Positions 1 to 7,692 are shown, counted from the stretch's first letter. The stretch is DNA of 18,753 nucleotides from Betaproteobacteria bacterium (GCA_025355395.1 JANXZT010000486.1:1-18753), one strand, 5' to 3'. The notes: generated by a model from the letters alone, not told the origin. Program-made: numbers and translations.

Positions 1-1132
1 TATTAAGCACGCCGACCAAGGGGGTCACCGACGCGATCACAATCGTCATGACAAGGATGACACCGAAAAAGATAGGGTCGATGTGAAGCTGCGCCACGAT
101 CGGGATCAGGATCGGGGTAAAGATGATGAGGACCGGAATGCCTTCCACGAAAAGACCCAGCAACAAGAGGAAAGCGATTATTAGGAACAGCACTATCACC
201 GGATCCCGGCTGATGTTCAGAAGTACCTGAACCACGTTCGCCCCAAAGCCGAACCACGCGAGCAGCCAGGCGAAGACAGTCGCCGTCGCGATAATCAACA
301 TCGCGGTTGCGGTGGTAATGGCCGCGTTCGCAAACAGATGCCCAAGGTCGCGAAAGGCGATGCTCTTGTAGACGAAGCGGCCAATCAGGATTGCATAGAC
401 CACGGCCACGACGCCCGCCTCGGTCGGCGTGAAGGCGCCGGTCAGGAGGCCCACCATGATAACTACGGGCATCAGCAGTGCGAGAATCGCTGCTTTGAAG
501 GTTTTCCATACTTCTTTCAATGACGCCCGCGCTTCCGCCCGATATCCACGCCGCACGGACAGGTAGTACGCGACTCCCATCAGTCCGAAACCGATCAAAA
601 CCCCCGGAATGAAGCCTCCCAAGAAGAGTTTGGCGATCGAGACGTTGGCAATCGATCCATAAATCACCATCATAATGCTGGGCGGGATGATCGGACCCAT
701 TGCGCTCGACGATGCGTTCACGGCGACCGCGAAATCGCGGCCGAAGCGGGCGCGTACCATCGAGGGAATCATCATCGACCCGATCGCCGAGGCATCGGCC
801 GTCGCCGATCCCGAGATGCCAGAAAAGATCATCGCCGAGACGATGGTGACATGTGCGAGCCCGCCACGGATATGGCCGACGATGCTGCGGGAAAAATTGA
901 CGATCCTCTCCGTAATCGTGGCGGCGTTCATGATCTCGCCGGCAGCAATAAAGAATGGAATTGCCAGCAATTCAAACGAATCCACACCCACGAACATACG
1001 CGTGACGACACTGTGGAGTGGGAGATTCTCGGTCGCGAACACCGTGGCGATTGACGCGATTCCGATAGCAAACGCCATCGGCAAGTTGATCAGCAGGAGC
1101 ACGGTGAATACTCCGAACAGAAGAGGGATCAC
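1..1132 (-). CDS. dctM: TRAP transporter large permease, DctM family (3' end cut by window edge)
   Basis: Large membrane subunit of a tripartite ATP-independent periplasmic transporter, which imports carboxylates or related acids with a sodium or proton gradient. The frame is open from a GTG start at 1132 to the window edge, giving about 377 residues. DctM proteins have about 425-430, so roughly the last 50 are missing. The protein begins VIPLLFGVFTVLLLINLPMA and is a run of hydrophobic helices, with the family's SGSATADASAIGSMMIPSM region, a PIIPPS motif, a GAFTPTEAG motif and a late VTPLVGVLN that matches the conserved VTPPVG motif. Its GTG overlaps the dctQ stop (GTGA), which indicates translational coupling. 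No DctP binding protein is seen in this window. It may lie past the left edge. Substrate unknown. Confidence 0.95.
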   Translation of the reverse strand, partial: MIPLLFGVFTVLLLINLPMAFAIGIASIATVFATENLPLHSVVTRMFVGVDSFELLAIPFFIAAGEIMNAATITERIVNFSRSIVGHIRGGLAHVTIVSAMIFSGISGSATADASAIGSMMIPSMVRARFGRDFAVAVNASSSAMGPIIPPSIMMVIYGSIANVSIAKLFLGGFIPGVLIGFGLMGVAYYLSVRRGYRAEARASLKEVWKTFKAAILALLMPVVIMVGLLTGAFTPTEAGVVAVVYAILIGRFVYKSIAFRDLGHLFANAAITTATAMLIIATATVFAWLLAWFGFGANVVQVLLNISRDPVIVLFLIIAFLLLLGLFVEGIPVLIIFTPILIPIVAQLHIDPIFFGVILVMTIVIASVTPLVGVLN

Positions 1133-1626
1133 GTGATGCCTCCTGTCGGCGAAGTTTCCATTCGACCCGATAGGTGCCCTATCGCGCGCAATATCAGCAC
1201 CGACACCATCAGCAGCATCGAGACGGGAATCGCGACATAAACGTAGGTCATTTGCAGGCCAAGGGCCGGCGACGTTTGCAGCATGTTGACCTCCAGCACC
1301 GGCCAACTTGCGTAGGCAACAAGGAGGCAGAACAGGCCGATCAGGATGTGGGAAGCGATTGCTAGCGAGCGTCGAAACGGCGGCGGGAGCCGGTTCGTGA
1401 CGATGTCCACGCCGATGTGGACGCCGCGCTCAAGGCCTAACACCGCCCCGAGAAAGACAATCCATACGAAGCAATACCGGCTGGCCTCTTCCGACCAGCT
1501 TAGCGGCGCGCCGAGCACGTATCGATAGATAACCTGTAATGAGGTGACCACGACCATGACACTCATCAGCGCAATGACCGCCCAATTGAGCGCTTGAACC
1601 ACCCTTCGGATGATTTGCTCTACCAC
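1129..1626 (-). CDS. dctQ: TRAP transporter small permease, DctQ family
   Basis: Small four-helix membrane subunit that pairs with DctM in the inner membrane. It has 165 residues, normal for the family. The hallmark RYVLGAPLSWSEEASRY stretch (about residues 35-51) follows the first helix and leads into the second. Further hydrophobic segments lie near residues 90-110 and 126-148. The start is GTG at 1626, supported by GGAGGG (1632-1637) five bases upstream. The stop overlaps the dctM start by four bases. It is the first gene of the minus-strand transcript from the promoter at 1710-1738 and is divergent from the LacI-type regulator, which probably controls it (inference). Confidence 0.95.
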   Translation of the reverse strand: MVEQIIRRVVQALNWAVIALMSVMVVVTSLQVIYRYVLGAPLSWSEEASRYCFVWIVFLGAVLGLERGVHIGVDIVTNRLPPPFRRSLAIASHILIGLFCLLVAYASWPVLEVNMLQTSPALGLQMTYVYVAIPVSMLLMVSVLILRAIGHLSGRMETSPTGGIT

Positions 1627-1703
1627 GATAGCCCTCCGGGCGGGGCGCTCTGCTCACGGGTTAAGCGTGAGTTACGCCCACGTTTGATACCGCCGATCTT
1701 ATG

Positions 1704-1713
1704 TAATCGATTA
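1704..1713. promoter_or_regulatory. Candidate LacI-family operator over the dctQM -10 region
   Basis: TAATCGATTA is a perfect palindrome with a central CG, the usual centre of LacI-family operators. It overlaps the -10 box and the predicted start of the dctQM transcript, where a bound repressor would block initiation. A weaker CG-centred near-palindrome, CAAGCGTTTG (1736-1745), overlaps the -35 box and could be a second site. Assignment to the adjacent regulator is inference. Confidence 0.45.
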
Positions 1714-1738
1714 GAGCAAGTCCTAAGAGTGCTGTCAA
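1710..1738 (-). promoter_or_regulatory. Predicted sigma70 promoter of dctQM
   Basis: Read on the minus strand this is TTGACA (1738-1733), a 17-base spacer, then TCTAAT (1715-1710): a perfect -35 box and a 5/6 match to the -10 box at ideal spacing. The expected transcript start is about 1703, leaving a leader of roughly 75 bases before the dctQ GTG. The leader holds a perfect 6-bp inverted repeat, CTCACG/CGTGAG, at 1653-1658 and 1666-1671. Seen directly; activity is predicted. Confidence 0.7.
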
Positions 1739-1834
1739 GCGTTTGGTTTTTAGCCCCCTCTGCTCGGTGATAGCCTCTTTGAAAATTTCTATAACTTAAT
1801 GCTTTATATATATTTAGGTCAAATGGTCGTTCGC

Positions 1835-1862
1835 TTGAAGCGCCATCCGACTGCGCTATAAT
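1835..1862 (+). promoter_or_regulatory. Predicted promoter of the LacI-family regulator, overlapping its nominal start codon
   Basis: TTGAAG (1835-1840), a 16-base spacer and a perfect TATAAT (1857-1862). The -10 box includes the first two bases of the ATG at 1861. The -35 lies within the 11-bp palindrome CGCTTGAAGCG (1832-1842), a possible autoregulatory site. If this promoter is used, transcription starts near 1869 and translation must start downstream of 1861. The surrounding AT-rich stretch (about 1780-1815) offers alternative, weaker -10/-35 pairs. Confidence 0.4.
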
Positions 1863-2922
1863 GTCCTTCAAGATGAGAGAACGATTACAAAAATATCCAA
1901 AGGATCAAGTCCGGTTGCTTGACGTGGCCACGCGAGCCTCCTGTTCGACTGCGACCGTTTCCCGTGTCTTGAACGAGCCAGACCGCGTGACGCCCGACAT
2001 CCGCGAGCGCGTGATCGTCGCGATGAGCGACCTTGGATACGTGCCCAATAGCGCGGCGCGTGCGCTTCGATCACAGCGCTCGCGCATCATGGGAATCGTT
2101 ATTCCAACGTTGAATCATGCGATTTATGCGCGGCTGGTAGAGGCCCTGCAGCACAAGCTTGCTGAAAGCGGATATTCGCTGCTCGTTGCGACATCTGAAT
2201 ACGATCTCCTGCGAGAAAACGAGCAGGCACGGCTACTAATCGAGCGGGGCGTGGAAGCCGTGGTTCTCATCGGCGAGCTCCATCGACCGGAGCTGTATGA
2301 ACTTCTCAAACGTGTTCGCATCCCTTACGTCAATACGTACGTGTATCGAACCGACAGTGCGCATCCATGCGTCGGCTTCGACAATCGCCTAGCCACATCA
2401 GAGATGACCGAGTTTCTCCTGGGTCTCGGCCATCGTGCCATCGGAGTTATTTCCGCGGTGACCGCAGGGAACGATCGCGCATCCGAACGGGTGGCTGGCG
2501 TCCGGGCGGCGTTGGAAAAACACGGCCTGACCCTACCGCCAGAGGCCGTTTATGAGCGACCATATTCGATCGCAAGCGGCCGCGAAGGGTTACGATATCT
2601 TCGCTTACTCGATCCGGCCCCCACCGCGATCATGTGCGGCAATGACATCCTTGCAATGGGTGCGCTTGTTGAGTGCCGGTCATTGGGAATCCGGATTCCA
2701 CAGCAGATCTCGATCGTTGGATTCGACAATCTCGAGTTCGCTGCCCATCTCGATCCGTCACTTACGACGATGGACGTGCCAGCCGCCGAGATGGGTGAGC
2801 GTGCGGCAGACCTCCTGTTGAGGAAAGTCGGTGGACAGGCGTCGGTGGAATCGGTTCATCTCGAGCCGAGGCTCATCGTGCGCCATACCAGTGGGCGCGC
2901 GCCCACGCCGAACGCGCGGTAA
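1861..2922 (+). CDS. LacI/GalR-family transcriptional regulator
   Basis: DNA-binding repressor with a periplasmic-binding-protein-like effector domain. An N-terminal helix-turn-helix occupies about residues 19-38 (LLDVATRASCSTATVSRVLN), followed by the hinge-helix region SAARALRSQRS (64-74), then the sensor domain from RIMGIVIPTLNHAIY, with a late IPQQISIVGFDNLEF segment typical of the family. The length, 353 residues, includes about 16 residues more at the N-terminus than most LacI proteins. There is no clear ribosome site before ATG 1861, and a TATAAT box overlaps it. ATG 1873, or TTG 1915 (AAGGA ten bases upstream), are alternatives. It is divergent from the TRAP genes, which it probably represses until a sugar-acid-type ligand binds (inference; ligand unknown). 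Confidence 0.93.
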   Translation: MSFKMRERLQKYPKDQVRLLDVATRASCSTATVSRVLNEPDRVTPDIRERVIVAMSDLGYVPNSAARALRSQRSRIMGIVIPTLNHAIYARLVEALQHKLAESGYSLLVATSEYDLLRENEQARLLIERGVEAVVLIGELHRPELYELLKRVRIPYVNTYVYRTDSAHPCVGFDNRLATSEMTEFLLGLGHRAIGVISAVTAGNDRASERVAGVRAALEKHGLTLPPEAVYERPYSIASGREGLRYLRLLDPAPTAIMCGNDILAMGALVECRSLGIRIPQQISIVGFDNLEFAAHLDPSLTTMDVPAAEMGERAADLLLRKVGGQASVESVHLEPRLIVRHTSGRAPTPNAR

Positions 2923-3555
2923 GCGGCCCAGTTGCGGCTCCCCGACCAGGGCTCGAACCTGGGACCTGCGGATTAACAGAACGTCGCACGCATCGTCAGA
3001 TTCTCTCGTTGGATTATGAGGTTACCGAACTTCGGCCCGGTCTATTTTAACCGAGATACGCCGAGGTACGGCCCCTTGCGGTCCGCTACTCCAACTTACA
3101 GTAATAGACCTGGATAGTCGGACCGGCCTACACCGTTCTGCGGAAGGAACTTGTTGCCAGCGCGACGCATCATCGGCTGATGCAACCCGGAAATCATCGT
3201 CTCGAACGATGGCAACTTTATCCCCGTTGTCCAGTGTCCCTTTGGGACCACCGCGTTGAGACTGGCTCGCGCCGCTCCCCTCTTCCTTCAACACACCAGT
3301 GATCTTTCCGAGTCGACCAGTTTTTGATATCGCTGGGTGAGTGTCCGCTTTGCCAATCGGCGGACAAGTAAGTTCCTGGGGTTCGGAAAAGACCTGCTCA
3401 CCCTCGACGCCCACAACGCGCCACCGCCCCGAGGTAAGATGAACGCTTGGTGCGCAGTCCCGGCGTGCGGCGGAAACTGGGCAGGGACCTGCTCGGCCAC
3501 CATATCGACTCCGGGCGACCGCCGACGATTAGCGTAGGAGGAGCCGCTGTCCCCG
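2923..3555. other. 633-bp junction region between the LacI and LysR genes
   Basis: Contains the tRNA-Asn 3' fragment at 2936-2979 and no gene I can recognise. Short inverted repeats are present, for example CATCGT/ACGATG at 3195-3200 and 3206-3211, and GCATCA/TGATGC just before them. A 130-codon minus-strand frame (3414-3022, GTG start) is open but has no ribosome site and no recognised motif. Base composition here and to the left looks less GC-rich than the cluster on the right. The last bases hold the ribosome site of the LysR gene (AGGAGGAG, 3536-3543). Confidence 0.6.
2936..2979 (-). pseudogene. 3' fragment of a tRNA-Asn(GUU) gene, likely attachment-site remnant
   Basis: Read on the minus strand: a complete anticodon loop CTGTTAA with anticodon GTT, the 3' anticodon strand TCCGC, a five-base variable loop, an intact 5-bp T stem with loop (CCAGG TTCGAGC CCTGG), the 3' acceptor strand TCGGGGA, discriminator G, then CCG where CCA would be expected. 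The 5' acceptor strand and D arm are absent. The bases before the loop do not restore the anticodon stem next to it, so tRNA identity stops at the loop's 5' edge. A copy broken at the anticodon loop with an intact 3' end is the usual result of tyrosine-recombinase integration. The fragment begins 14 bases after the LacI stop. No integrase is visible nearby. Confidence 0.8.
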
Positions 3556-4467
3556 ATGCTGCCAGATCTCGTTTCCCTTGCGCTGTTCGTTCGCGCCGTC
3601 GACGCGAAGAGCTTGTCGAAAGCGGCCGGGCAGTCGCATATCGCGCTCGCCGCCGCGAGCCGTCGCATCGCGCTGCTCGAACATCGTTACGGCGTGCAAC
3701 TACTGTACCGGTCGTCGCAGGGCGTCCAGGTGACCCCGGCCGGCATGGCACTTGCGCTGCATGCGCGCCAGATGATCGAGCAGGCTGAAAAACTGCACGC
3801 AGACCTGTCCGATTACGCGAAAGGCGTCAAAGGACACATCCGCATCAAGGCGAACACGTCGGCGATCACGCAATTCCTGCCCAAGGACCTCGCTGAGTTC
3901 GCGGTGAACTATCCTGACGTTAAGCTCGAGCTCGAGGAGAGCCGCAGCCACGAGATTGCGCAGGCGCTGCGCGAGGGAAAGGCTGATATTGGCGTGGTGA
4001 TGGATGGTGTCGGATTCGACGGTCTCGACGCTTACGAGTATCGCCGGGACCGGCTCGTTGCTGTCGTCCCCAGAGGTCACGCGTTGCGCGCGCGCCAATC
4101 CGCCTTTGAAAAGCTCCTCAAATACGACCTCGTCGCGCTTGAAAGCTCGGCGGCAATGATGCGCCTGCTCTCCGACGCCGCCTCCGCGGCTGGGCATCCG
4201 ATGCGCCTGCGCGTGCAGGTCAAGAGCTTTGAAGCCGTCTGCAAGCTGGTGCAGGCGGGCCTGGGTATCGGCGTGCTGCCCGAGGCCGCGGCACTGGACT
4301 TCGCACCTTTGATGGGATTACGCCTGATCCGCCTCACCGACGAATGGGCCGCTCGCCGCATGTATGTATGTGTCCGCAACCTCGAAAGTCTCCCAACCAT
4401 CGGACGCAAGCTAGTGGAGCAACTCGTCGGCACGGAGCGTCTTCCCAATAAGCGAAGCCCGGGGTGA
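3556..4467 (+). CDS. LysR-family transcriptional regulator
   Basis: A 303-residue LysR-type regulator. The N-terminal winged helix-turn-helix covers about residues 4-62, with the recognition region SLSKAAGQSHIALAAASRRI and the family's LLYRSSQGVQVTPAG wing. The rest is the substrate-binding-like effector domain (from about residue 90, HIRIKANTSAITQFLP), with the typical VQAGLGIGVLPE segment near the end. The ATG at 3556 is preceded by AGGAGGAG (3536-3543) at a somewhat long spacing. It lies 210 bp upstream of, and in the same direction as, the aldehyde dehydrogenase-citF pair, which is its most likely target. LysR genes are more often divergent from their targets, so this is inference. Confidence 0.93.
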   Translation: MLPDLVSLALFVRAVDAKSLSKAAGQSHIALAAASRRIALLEHRYGVQLLYRSSQGVQVTPAGMALALHARQMIEQAEKLHADLSDYAKGVKGHIRIKANTSAITQFLPKDLAEFAVNYPDVKLELEESRSHEIAQALREGKADIGVVMDGVGFDGLDAYEYRRDRLVAVVPRGHALRARQSAFEKLLKYDLVALESSAAMMRLLSDAASAAGHPMRLRVQVKSFEAVCKLVQAGLGIGVLPEAAALDFAPLMGLRLIRLTDEWAARRMYVCVRNLESLPTIGRKLVEQLVGTERLPNKRSPG

Positions 4468-4510
4468 CCAGATTCTAAGTCTAGTCGTCCTATCCCGCCG
4501 CTACACTTGC

Positions 4511-4529
4511 CGCACGAAGCCTTCGTGCG
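4511..4529. promoter_or_regulatory. 19-bp palindrome upstream of the aldehyde dehydrogenase gene
   Basis: CGCACGAAG-C-CTTCGTGCG has perfect 9-bp arms around one central base, in the gap between the LysR and aldehyde dehydrogenase genes. No T-run follows on either strand, which argues against an intrinsic terminator. It could be an operator. The half-site CTTCGTG recurs in the palindrome at 10719-10737, and the 9-mer GTGCGATTG that overlaps its right end (4525-4533) recurs at 10872-10880. A further repeat, ACGATC-N4-GATCGT, lies at 4571-4586. Confidence 0.45.
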
Positions 4530-4677
4530 ATTGAGCGTCCGCGACCGGGTGCCATCGGGCACACGCAGCGACGATCCTGCGATCGTTCACGGACGCCGCG
4601 CCGAACCGCTCGATTAATTCGGCTCGCGGAGTGGAGCCTGGACTCGCGCGTACCCAGGAACGGCCGAGGAGGAAGCG

Positions 4678-6111
4678 ATGAGCAAGCTGTTTGTCGATGG
4701 CAAGTGGATCGAAGCGTCCAGCGGCGAGACAATTCCGGTGCTCTCGCCGGTCGACGGCGAGGTGTTCGATGCGATCGCGCGGGGCGGCGCTGCCGATGTC
4801 GACTTGGCGGTGAAAGCGGCGCAACGCGCACTGGACGGTCCGTGGGGCCGCTTCTCGGCGACCGAGCGCGGCCGCGTGATGATGAAGCTGGCGCAGAAAA
4901 TCCTCGACGGGTCCGAGGGACTTGCCCGTCTCGAGGCGCGCGACACGGGCAAGCCGCTCACCACGGCGCGAAATGACATCCAGGTTCTGGCGCGCTACTT
5001 CGAGTTCTACGGCGGCGCCGCCGACAAGGTGCACGGGCAGATCATTCCGTTTCTCGGTGGTTACACGGTCTCTGTGTTGCGCGAGCCGCACGGCGTGACG
5101 GGTCACATCATCCCGTGGAACTACCCCGCGCAGATGCTCGGCCGGACGCTCGCGCCGGCGCTCGCGATGGGCAATGCAACTGTTTTGAAGCCGGCGGAAG
5201 ACGCGTGCCTTTCTACGCTCAAGGTCGCCCAGCTCGCCGTCGAAGCCGGATTGCCGGATGGCGCGCTCAACGTCGTCACCGGCTACGGCCACGAAGCAGG
5301 TGCGGCCTTGGCCGGCCACCCGGGCGTCAATTTCGTGACGTTCACCGGTTCCAACGAAGTGGGTACGCTGGTACAGCAGGCGGCGGCGCGAAACGCGGTG
5401 AAGTGCGTGCTGGAACTCGGCGGCAAGTCGCCGCAGATCGTCTTCGCGGACGCCGATCTCGAACGAGCGCTACCGAGCGTCGTAAAAGGGATCATCCAGA
5501 ACACTGGCCAGACATGCACGGCGGGAAGCCGCCTCCTGGTGCAGAGAAAGATTTACAAGGATTTCGTCGAGAAGGTGGCGGAAGGTTTCCGCGCAGTTCA
5601 GGTCGGAACCCCCGACATGGATCTCGATTGCGGCCCTGTGGTCAACCGCAGCCAGTTGGATCGCATCAACGCGATGGTCGAGGCAGCGAAGCGTTCCGGC
5701 ACGCCGATATTGGCACAAGGCCAACTGGCCGCGGGACTGCCCGGCGGCGGCTATTACGTTCGTCCGGTGCTCTTCGGCGACGTGCCGCGCGACAGCGCAT
5801 TGGCGCAGCAGGAGGTATTCGGTCCGGTGCTCGCTGCCTTCCCCTTCGAAGACGAAGCCGACGCGATCGCGCTTGCCAACGGCACCGAGTACGGCCTGCT
5901 GGCAGCGGTGTGGACCGAGAACGGCGGACGCCAGCAGCGCGTGGCCAAGGCAGTGCGTTGTGGACAGGTGTTCATCAACTGCTACGGCGCCGGAGGCGGT
6001 GTCGAATTGCCGTTTGGCGGCGTCAAGAAGAGCGGCCATGGGCGCGAAAAAGGCTTCCTGGCGCTGGAAGAAATGAGCACCACCAAGACGCTGGTGCACT
6101 TCCACGGTTGA
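4678..6111 (+). CDS. NAD(P)-dependent aldehyde dehydrogenase
   Basis: Oxidises an aldehyde to a carboxylate in the cytoplasm. It has 477 residues, full length for the family. Visible features are WNYP (oxyanion Asn148), KPAE (Lys171, cofactor), TFTGS (221-225), general base Glu246 in ELGGKSP, nucleophile Cys280 in GQTCTAG, EVFGP (Glu379) and ELPFGGVKKSGHGREKG near the end. All catalytic residues are present. The ATG at 4678 has a strong ribosome site, GAGGAGGA, just upstream. The citF start lies 5 bases after its stop, so the two form one operon. The substrate cannot be read from sequence. A sugar-acid-derived semialdehyde, lactaldehyde or sulfolactaldehyde would fit the surroundings (inference). 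Confidence 0.93.
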   Translation: MSKLFVDGKWIEASSGETIPVLSPVDGEVFDAIARGGAADVDLAVKAAQRALDGPWGRFSATERGRVMMKLAQKILDGSEGLARLEARDTGKPLTTARNDIQVLARYFEFYGGAADKVHGQIIPFLGGYTVSVLREPHGVTGHIIPWNYPAQMLGRTLAPALAMGNATVLKPAEDACLSTLKVAQLAVEAGLPDGALNVVTGYGHEAGAALAGHPGVNFVTFTGSNEVGTLVQQAAARNAVKCVLELGGKSPQIVFADADLERALPSVVKGIIQNTGQTCTAGSRLLVQRKIYKDFVEKVAEGFRAVQVGTPDMDLDCGPVVNRSQLDRINAMVEAAKRSGTPILAQGQLAAGLPGGGYYVRPVLFGDVPRDSALAQQEVFGPVLAAFPFEDEADAIALANGTEYGLLAAVWTENGGRQQRVAKAVRCGQVFINCYGAGGGVELPFGGVKKSGHGREKGFLALEEMSTTKTLVHFHG

Positions 6112-6116
6112 CCGCC

Positions 6117-7679
6117 ATGCGCGACGAGAACCCGCTCGAGACACGTAACGCCGGATTGCGAACGCTTCCTCGTCGAGTCACGGACTACGGCGATGTCAGA
6201 GCGTTCACGGGGGCGTTCGACAACCTCGGTGAGTTCGAGAATGCCGCAGTCAGGATGCGCAGCGCCGTGCCCGGCGAATCGAAAATGCTGCCGAGCATTC
6301 GCGCAGCTATCCAAGCGTGCGCACTCAAGGACGGCGCCGTTATCTCGTTTCATCATCACCTGCGCAACGGCGACCACGTGCTTGAGATGGTCATCGCGGA
6401 GATCGCCCGTGCGGGACTTAAGAACATCACCATCGCGCCGAGCTCGCTCTTTCCCGTGCACGCGCCGCTGTTGCAGTACCTGGACAGCGAGGTTGTCACG
6501 GGCATCCACACGGCCTACATGGTGGGTCCGGTCGCAGACGCGGTGTCGCGCGGTGCACTGAAAAAGCCGGCCACCATGTGCACGCATGGTGGCCGTGCCC
6601 GAGCCATCCAGTCGGGCGATCTGCGCATCGATGTCGCGTTCGTCGGCGCACCGACCGCCGACGCATATGGAAACATCAATGGTGTGGACGGCGCGTCGGC
6701 GTGCGGCAGCCTGGGTTACGCCGCCGTCGACGTCGAGTGCGCGCGTTGGGTCGTCGCGATCACCGACAACCTCGTGCGCTACCCGGCGTGCCCGATTGAC
6801 ATCACGCAGGACCATGTCGATTTCATCGTCGCCGTGGACTCGATCGGCGACCCGCGCGGCATCGCATCCGGGACCACACGCCCGACCACCGATCCCGTCG
6901 GGCTGCAAATCGCGCGCACCGCGGCCGATGTGATCTCGCTTTCGGGGCTTCTCATCGATGGCTTTTCTTTCCAGACCGGGGCCGGTGGCATATCGCTCGC
7001 GGTAGCCGCGGCCGTGAAAGACGTGATGCAACGGCGGAACATCCGTGGCAGCTTTGCATCGGGTGGCATCACTGGCGCGATCGTGGACATGTTCCATGCC
7101 GGCCTGTTCCGCGCACTCTTCGACGTGCAATGCTTCGATCTTTCCGCCGTCGATTCGTACCGGCGCGACGCGGCGCATCTGGGAATGAGTGCATCGCTGT
7201 ATGCCAATCCGCACAATCGCGGCGCCGTGGTCAACCAGCTCGATGCGATGATTCTCGGTGCCGCCGAGATCGACCTCGACTTCAACGTCAACGTCACGAC
7301 CGGGACGGACGGTATCATCATGGGTGGCTCGGGCGGGCACGCCGACGCGGCGGCGGGGGCGAAGCTTGCTATCGTTACGACGCGGCTAAACGCGGGCGGC
7401 TACCCCAAGGTCGTGGACCACGTCACGACCTTGACTACGCCCGGCGAGACGATCGACGTGCTGGTTACCGAGGCAGGCGTCGCGGTTAATCCGCGGCGAG
7501 GAGAGCTTCGCCACCGGCTGGTGGCGGGTGGCCTGCAAGTCGTGCCGATCGAGCACCTCAGAAACATGGCGGGCCACGGTGCGTCGCGGCCGCATCAGAA
7601 GTCGCGTGAAGAGCGTATCGTCGCTGTCGTGGAATATCGCGATGGAACCGTGACCGATGTCGTGCGGGCGGTCGCGTGA
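6117..7679 (+). CDS. citF: Citrate lyase alpha subunit (CitF-type CoA/ACP transferase), orphan
   Basis: CitF is the transferase subunit of citrate lyase. It moves citrate onto the acyl-carrier-protein thioester before CitE cleaves it. The 520-residue length fits the family. Recognisable conserved blocks are ISFHHHLRNGDHVLEMV (76-92), SSLFPVHAPL (109-118), HGGRARAIQSGD (157-168), ACGSLGYA, GDPRGIASGTTRPTTDP, GFSFQTGAGG (282-291) and NVNVTTGTDGIIMGGSGGH. Start chosen at ATG 6117, 5 bases after the aldehyde dehydrogenase stop; the same frame stays open upstream inside that gene, but only as an overlap. CitD (ACP), CitE (lyase) and CitC/G/X are absent from the window, so it may work with partners elsewhere or as a stand-alone CoA transferase. 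It converges on the DUF2520 gene with 13 bases between stops. Confidence 0.93.
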   Translation: MRDENPLETRNAGLRTLPRRVTDYGDVRAFTGAFDNLGEFENAAVRMRSAVPGESKMLPSIRAAIQACALKDGAVISFHHHLRNGDHVLEMVIAEIARAGLKNITIAPSSLFPVHAPLLQYLDSEVVTGIHTAYMVGPVADAVSRGALKKPATMCTHGGRARAIQSGDLRIDVAFVGAPTADAYGNINGVDGASACGSLGYAAVDVECARWVVAITDNLVRYPACPIDITQDHVDFIVAVDSIGDPRGIASGTTRPTTDPVGLQIARTAADVISLSGLLIDGFSFQTGAGGISLAVAAAVKDVMQRRNIRGSFASGGITGAIVDMFHAGLFRALFDVQCFDLSAVDSYRRDAAHLGMSASLYANPHNRGAVVNQLDAMILGAAEIDLDFNVNVTTGTDGIIMGGSGGHADAAAGAKLAIVTTRLNAGGYPKVVDHVTTLTTPGETIDVLVTEAGVAVNPRRGELRHRLVAGGLQVVPIEHLRNMAGHGASRPHQKSREERIVAVVEYRDGTVTDVVRAVA

Positions 7680-7692
7680 GCGCGTGACTGCG

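Noticed and set aside
675..1136. 153-codon plus-strand frame opposite dctM
   Set aside because: Antisense shadow of the clearly recognisable DctM coding sequence, with no ribosome site or family match.
2831..3019. 62-codon plus-strand frame containing the peptide GSPTRARTWDLRIN
   Set aside because: This peptide is the antisense translation of the tRNA-Asn fragment, a common false protein in annotations.
3022..3414. 130-codon minus-strand open frame in the junction region
   Set aside because: GTG start with no ribosome site, no recognised motif, and overlap only with non-coding sequence. It could be a decayed mobile-element remnant but I cannot support a gene call.
5115..6116. Very long open frame running through the aldehyde dehydrogenase gene and continuous with citF, which would make an 854-residue fusion
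   Set aside because: The first ~334 codons are arginine- and glycine-rich overlap of the aldehyde dehydrogenase reading frame with no domain. CitF similarity begins only after ATG 6117. High GC explains the lack of stops.
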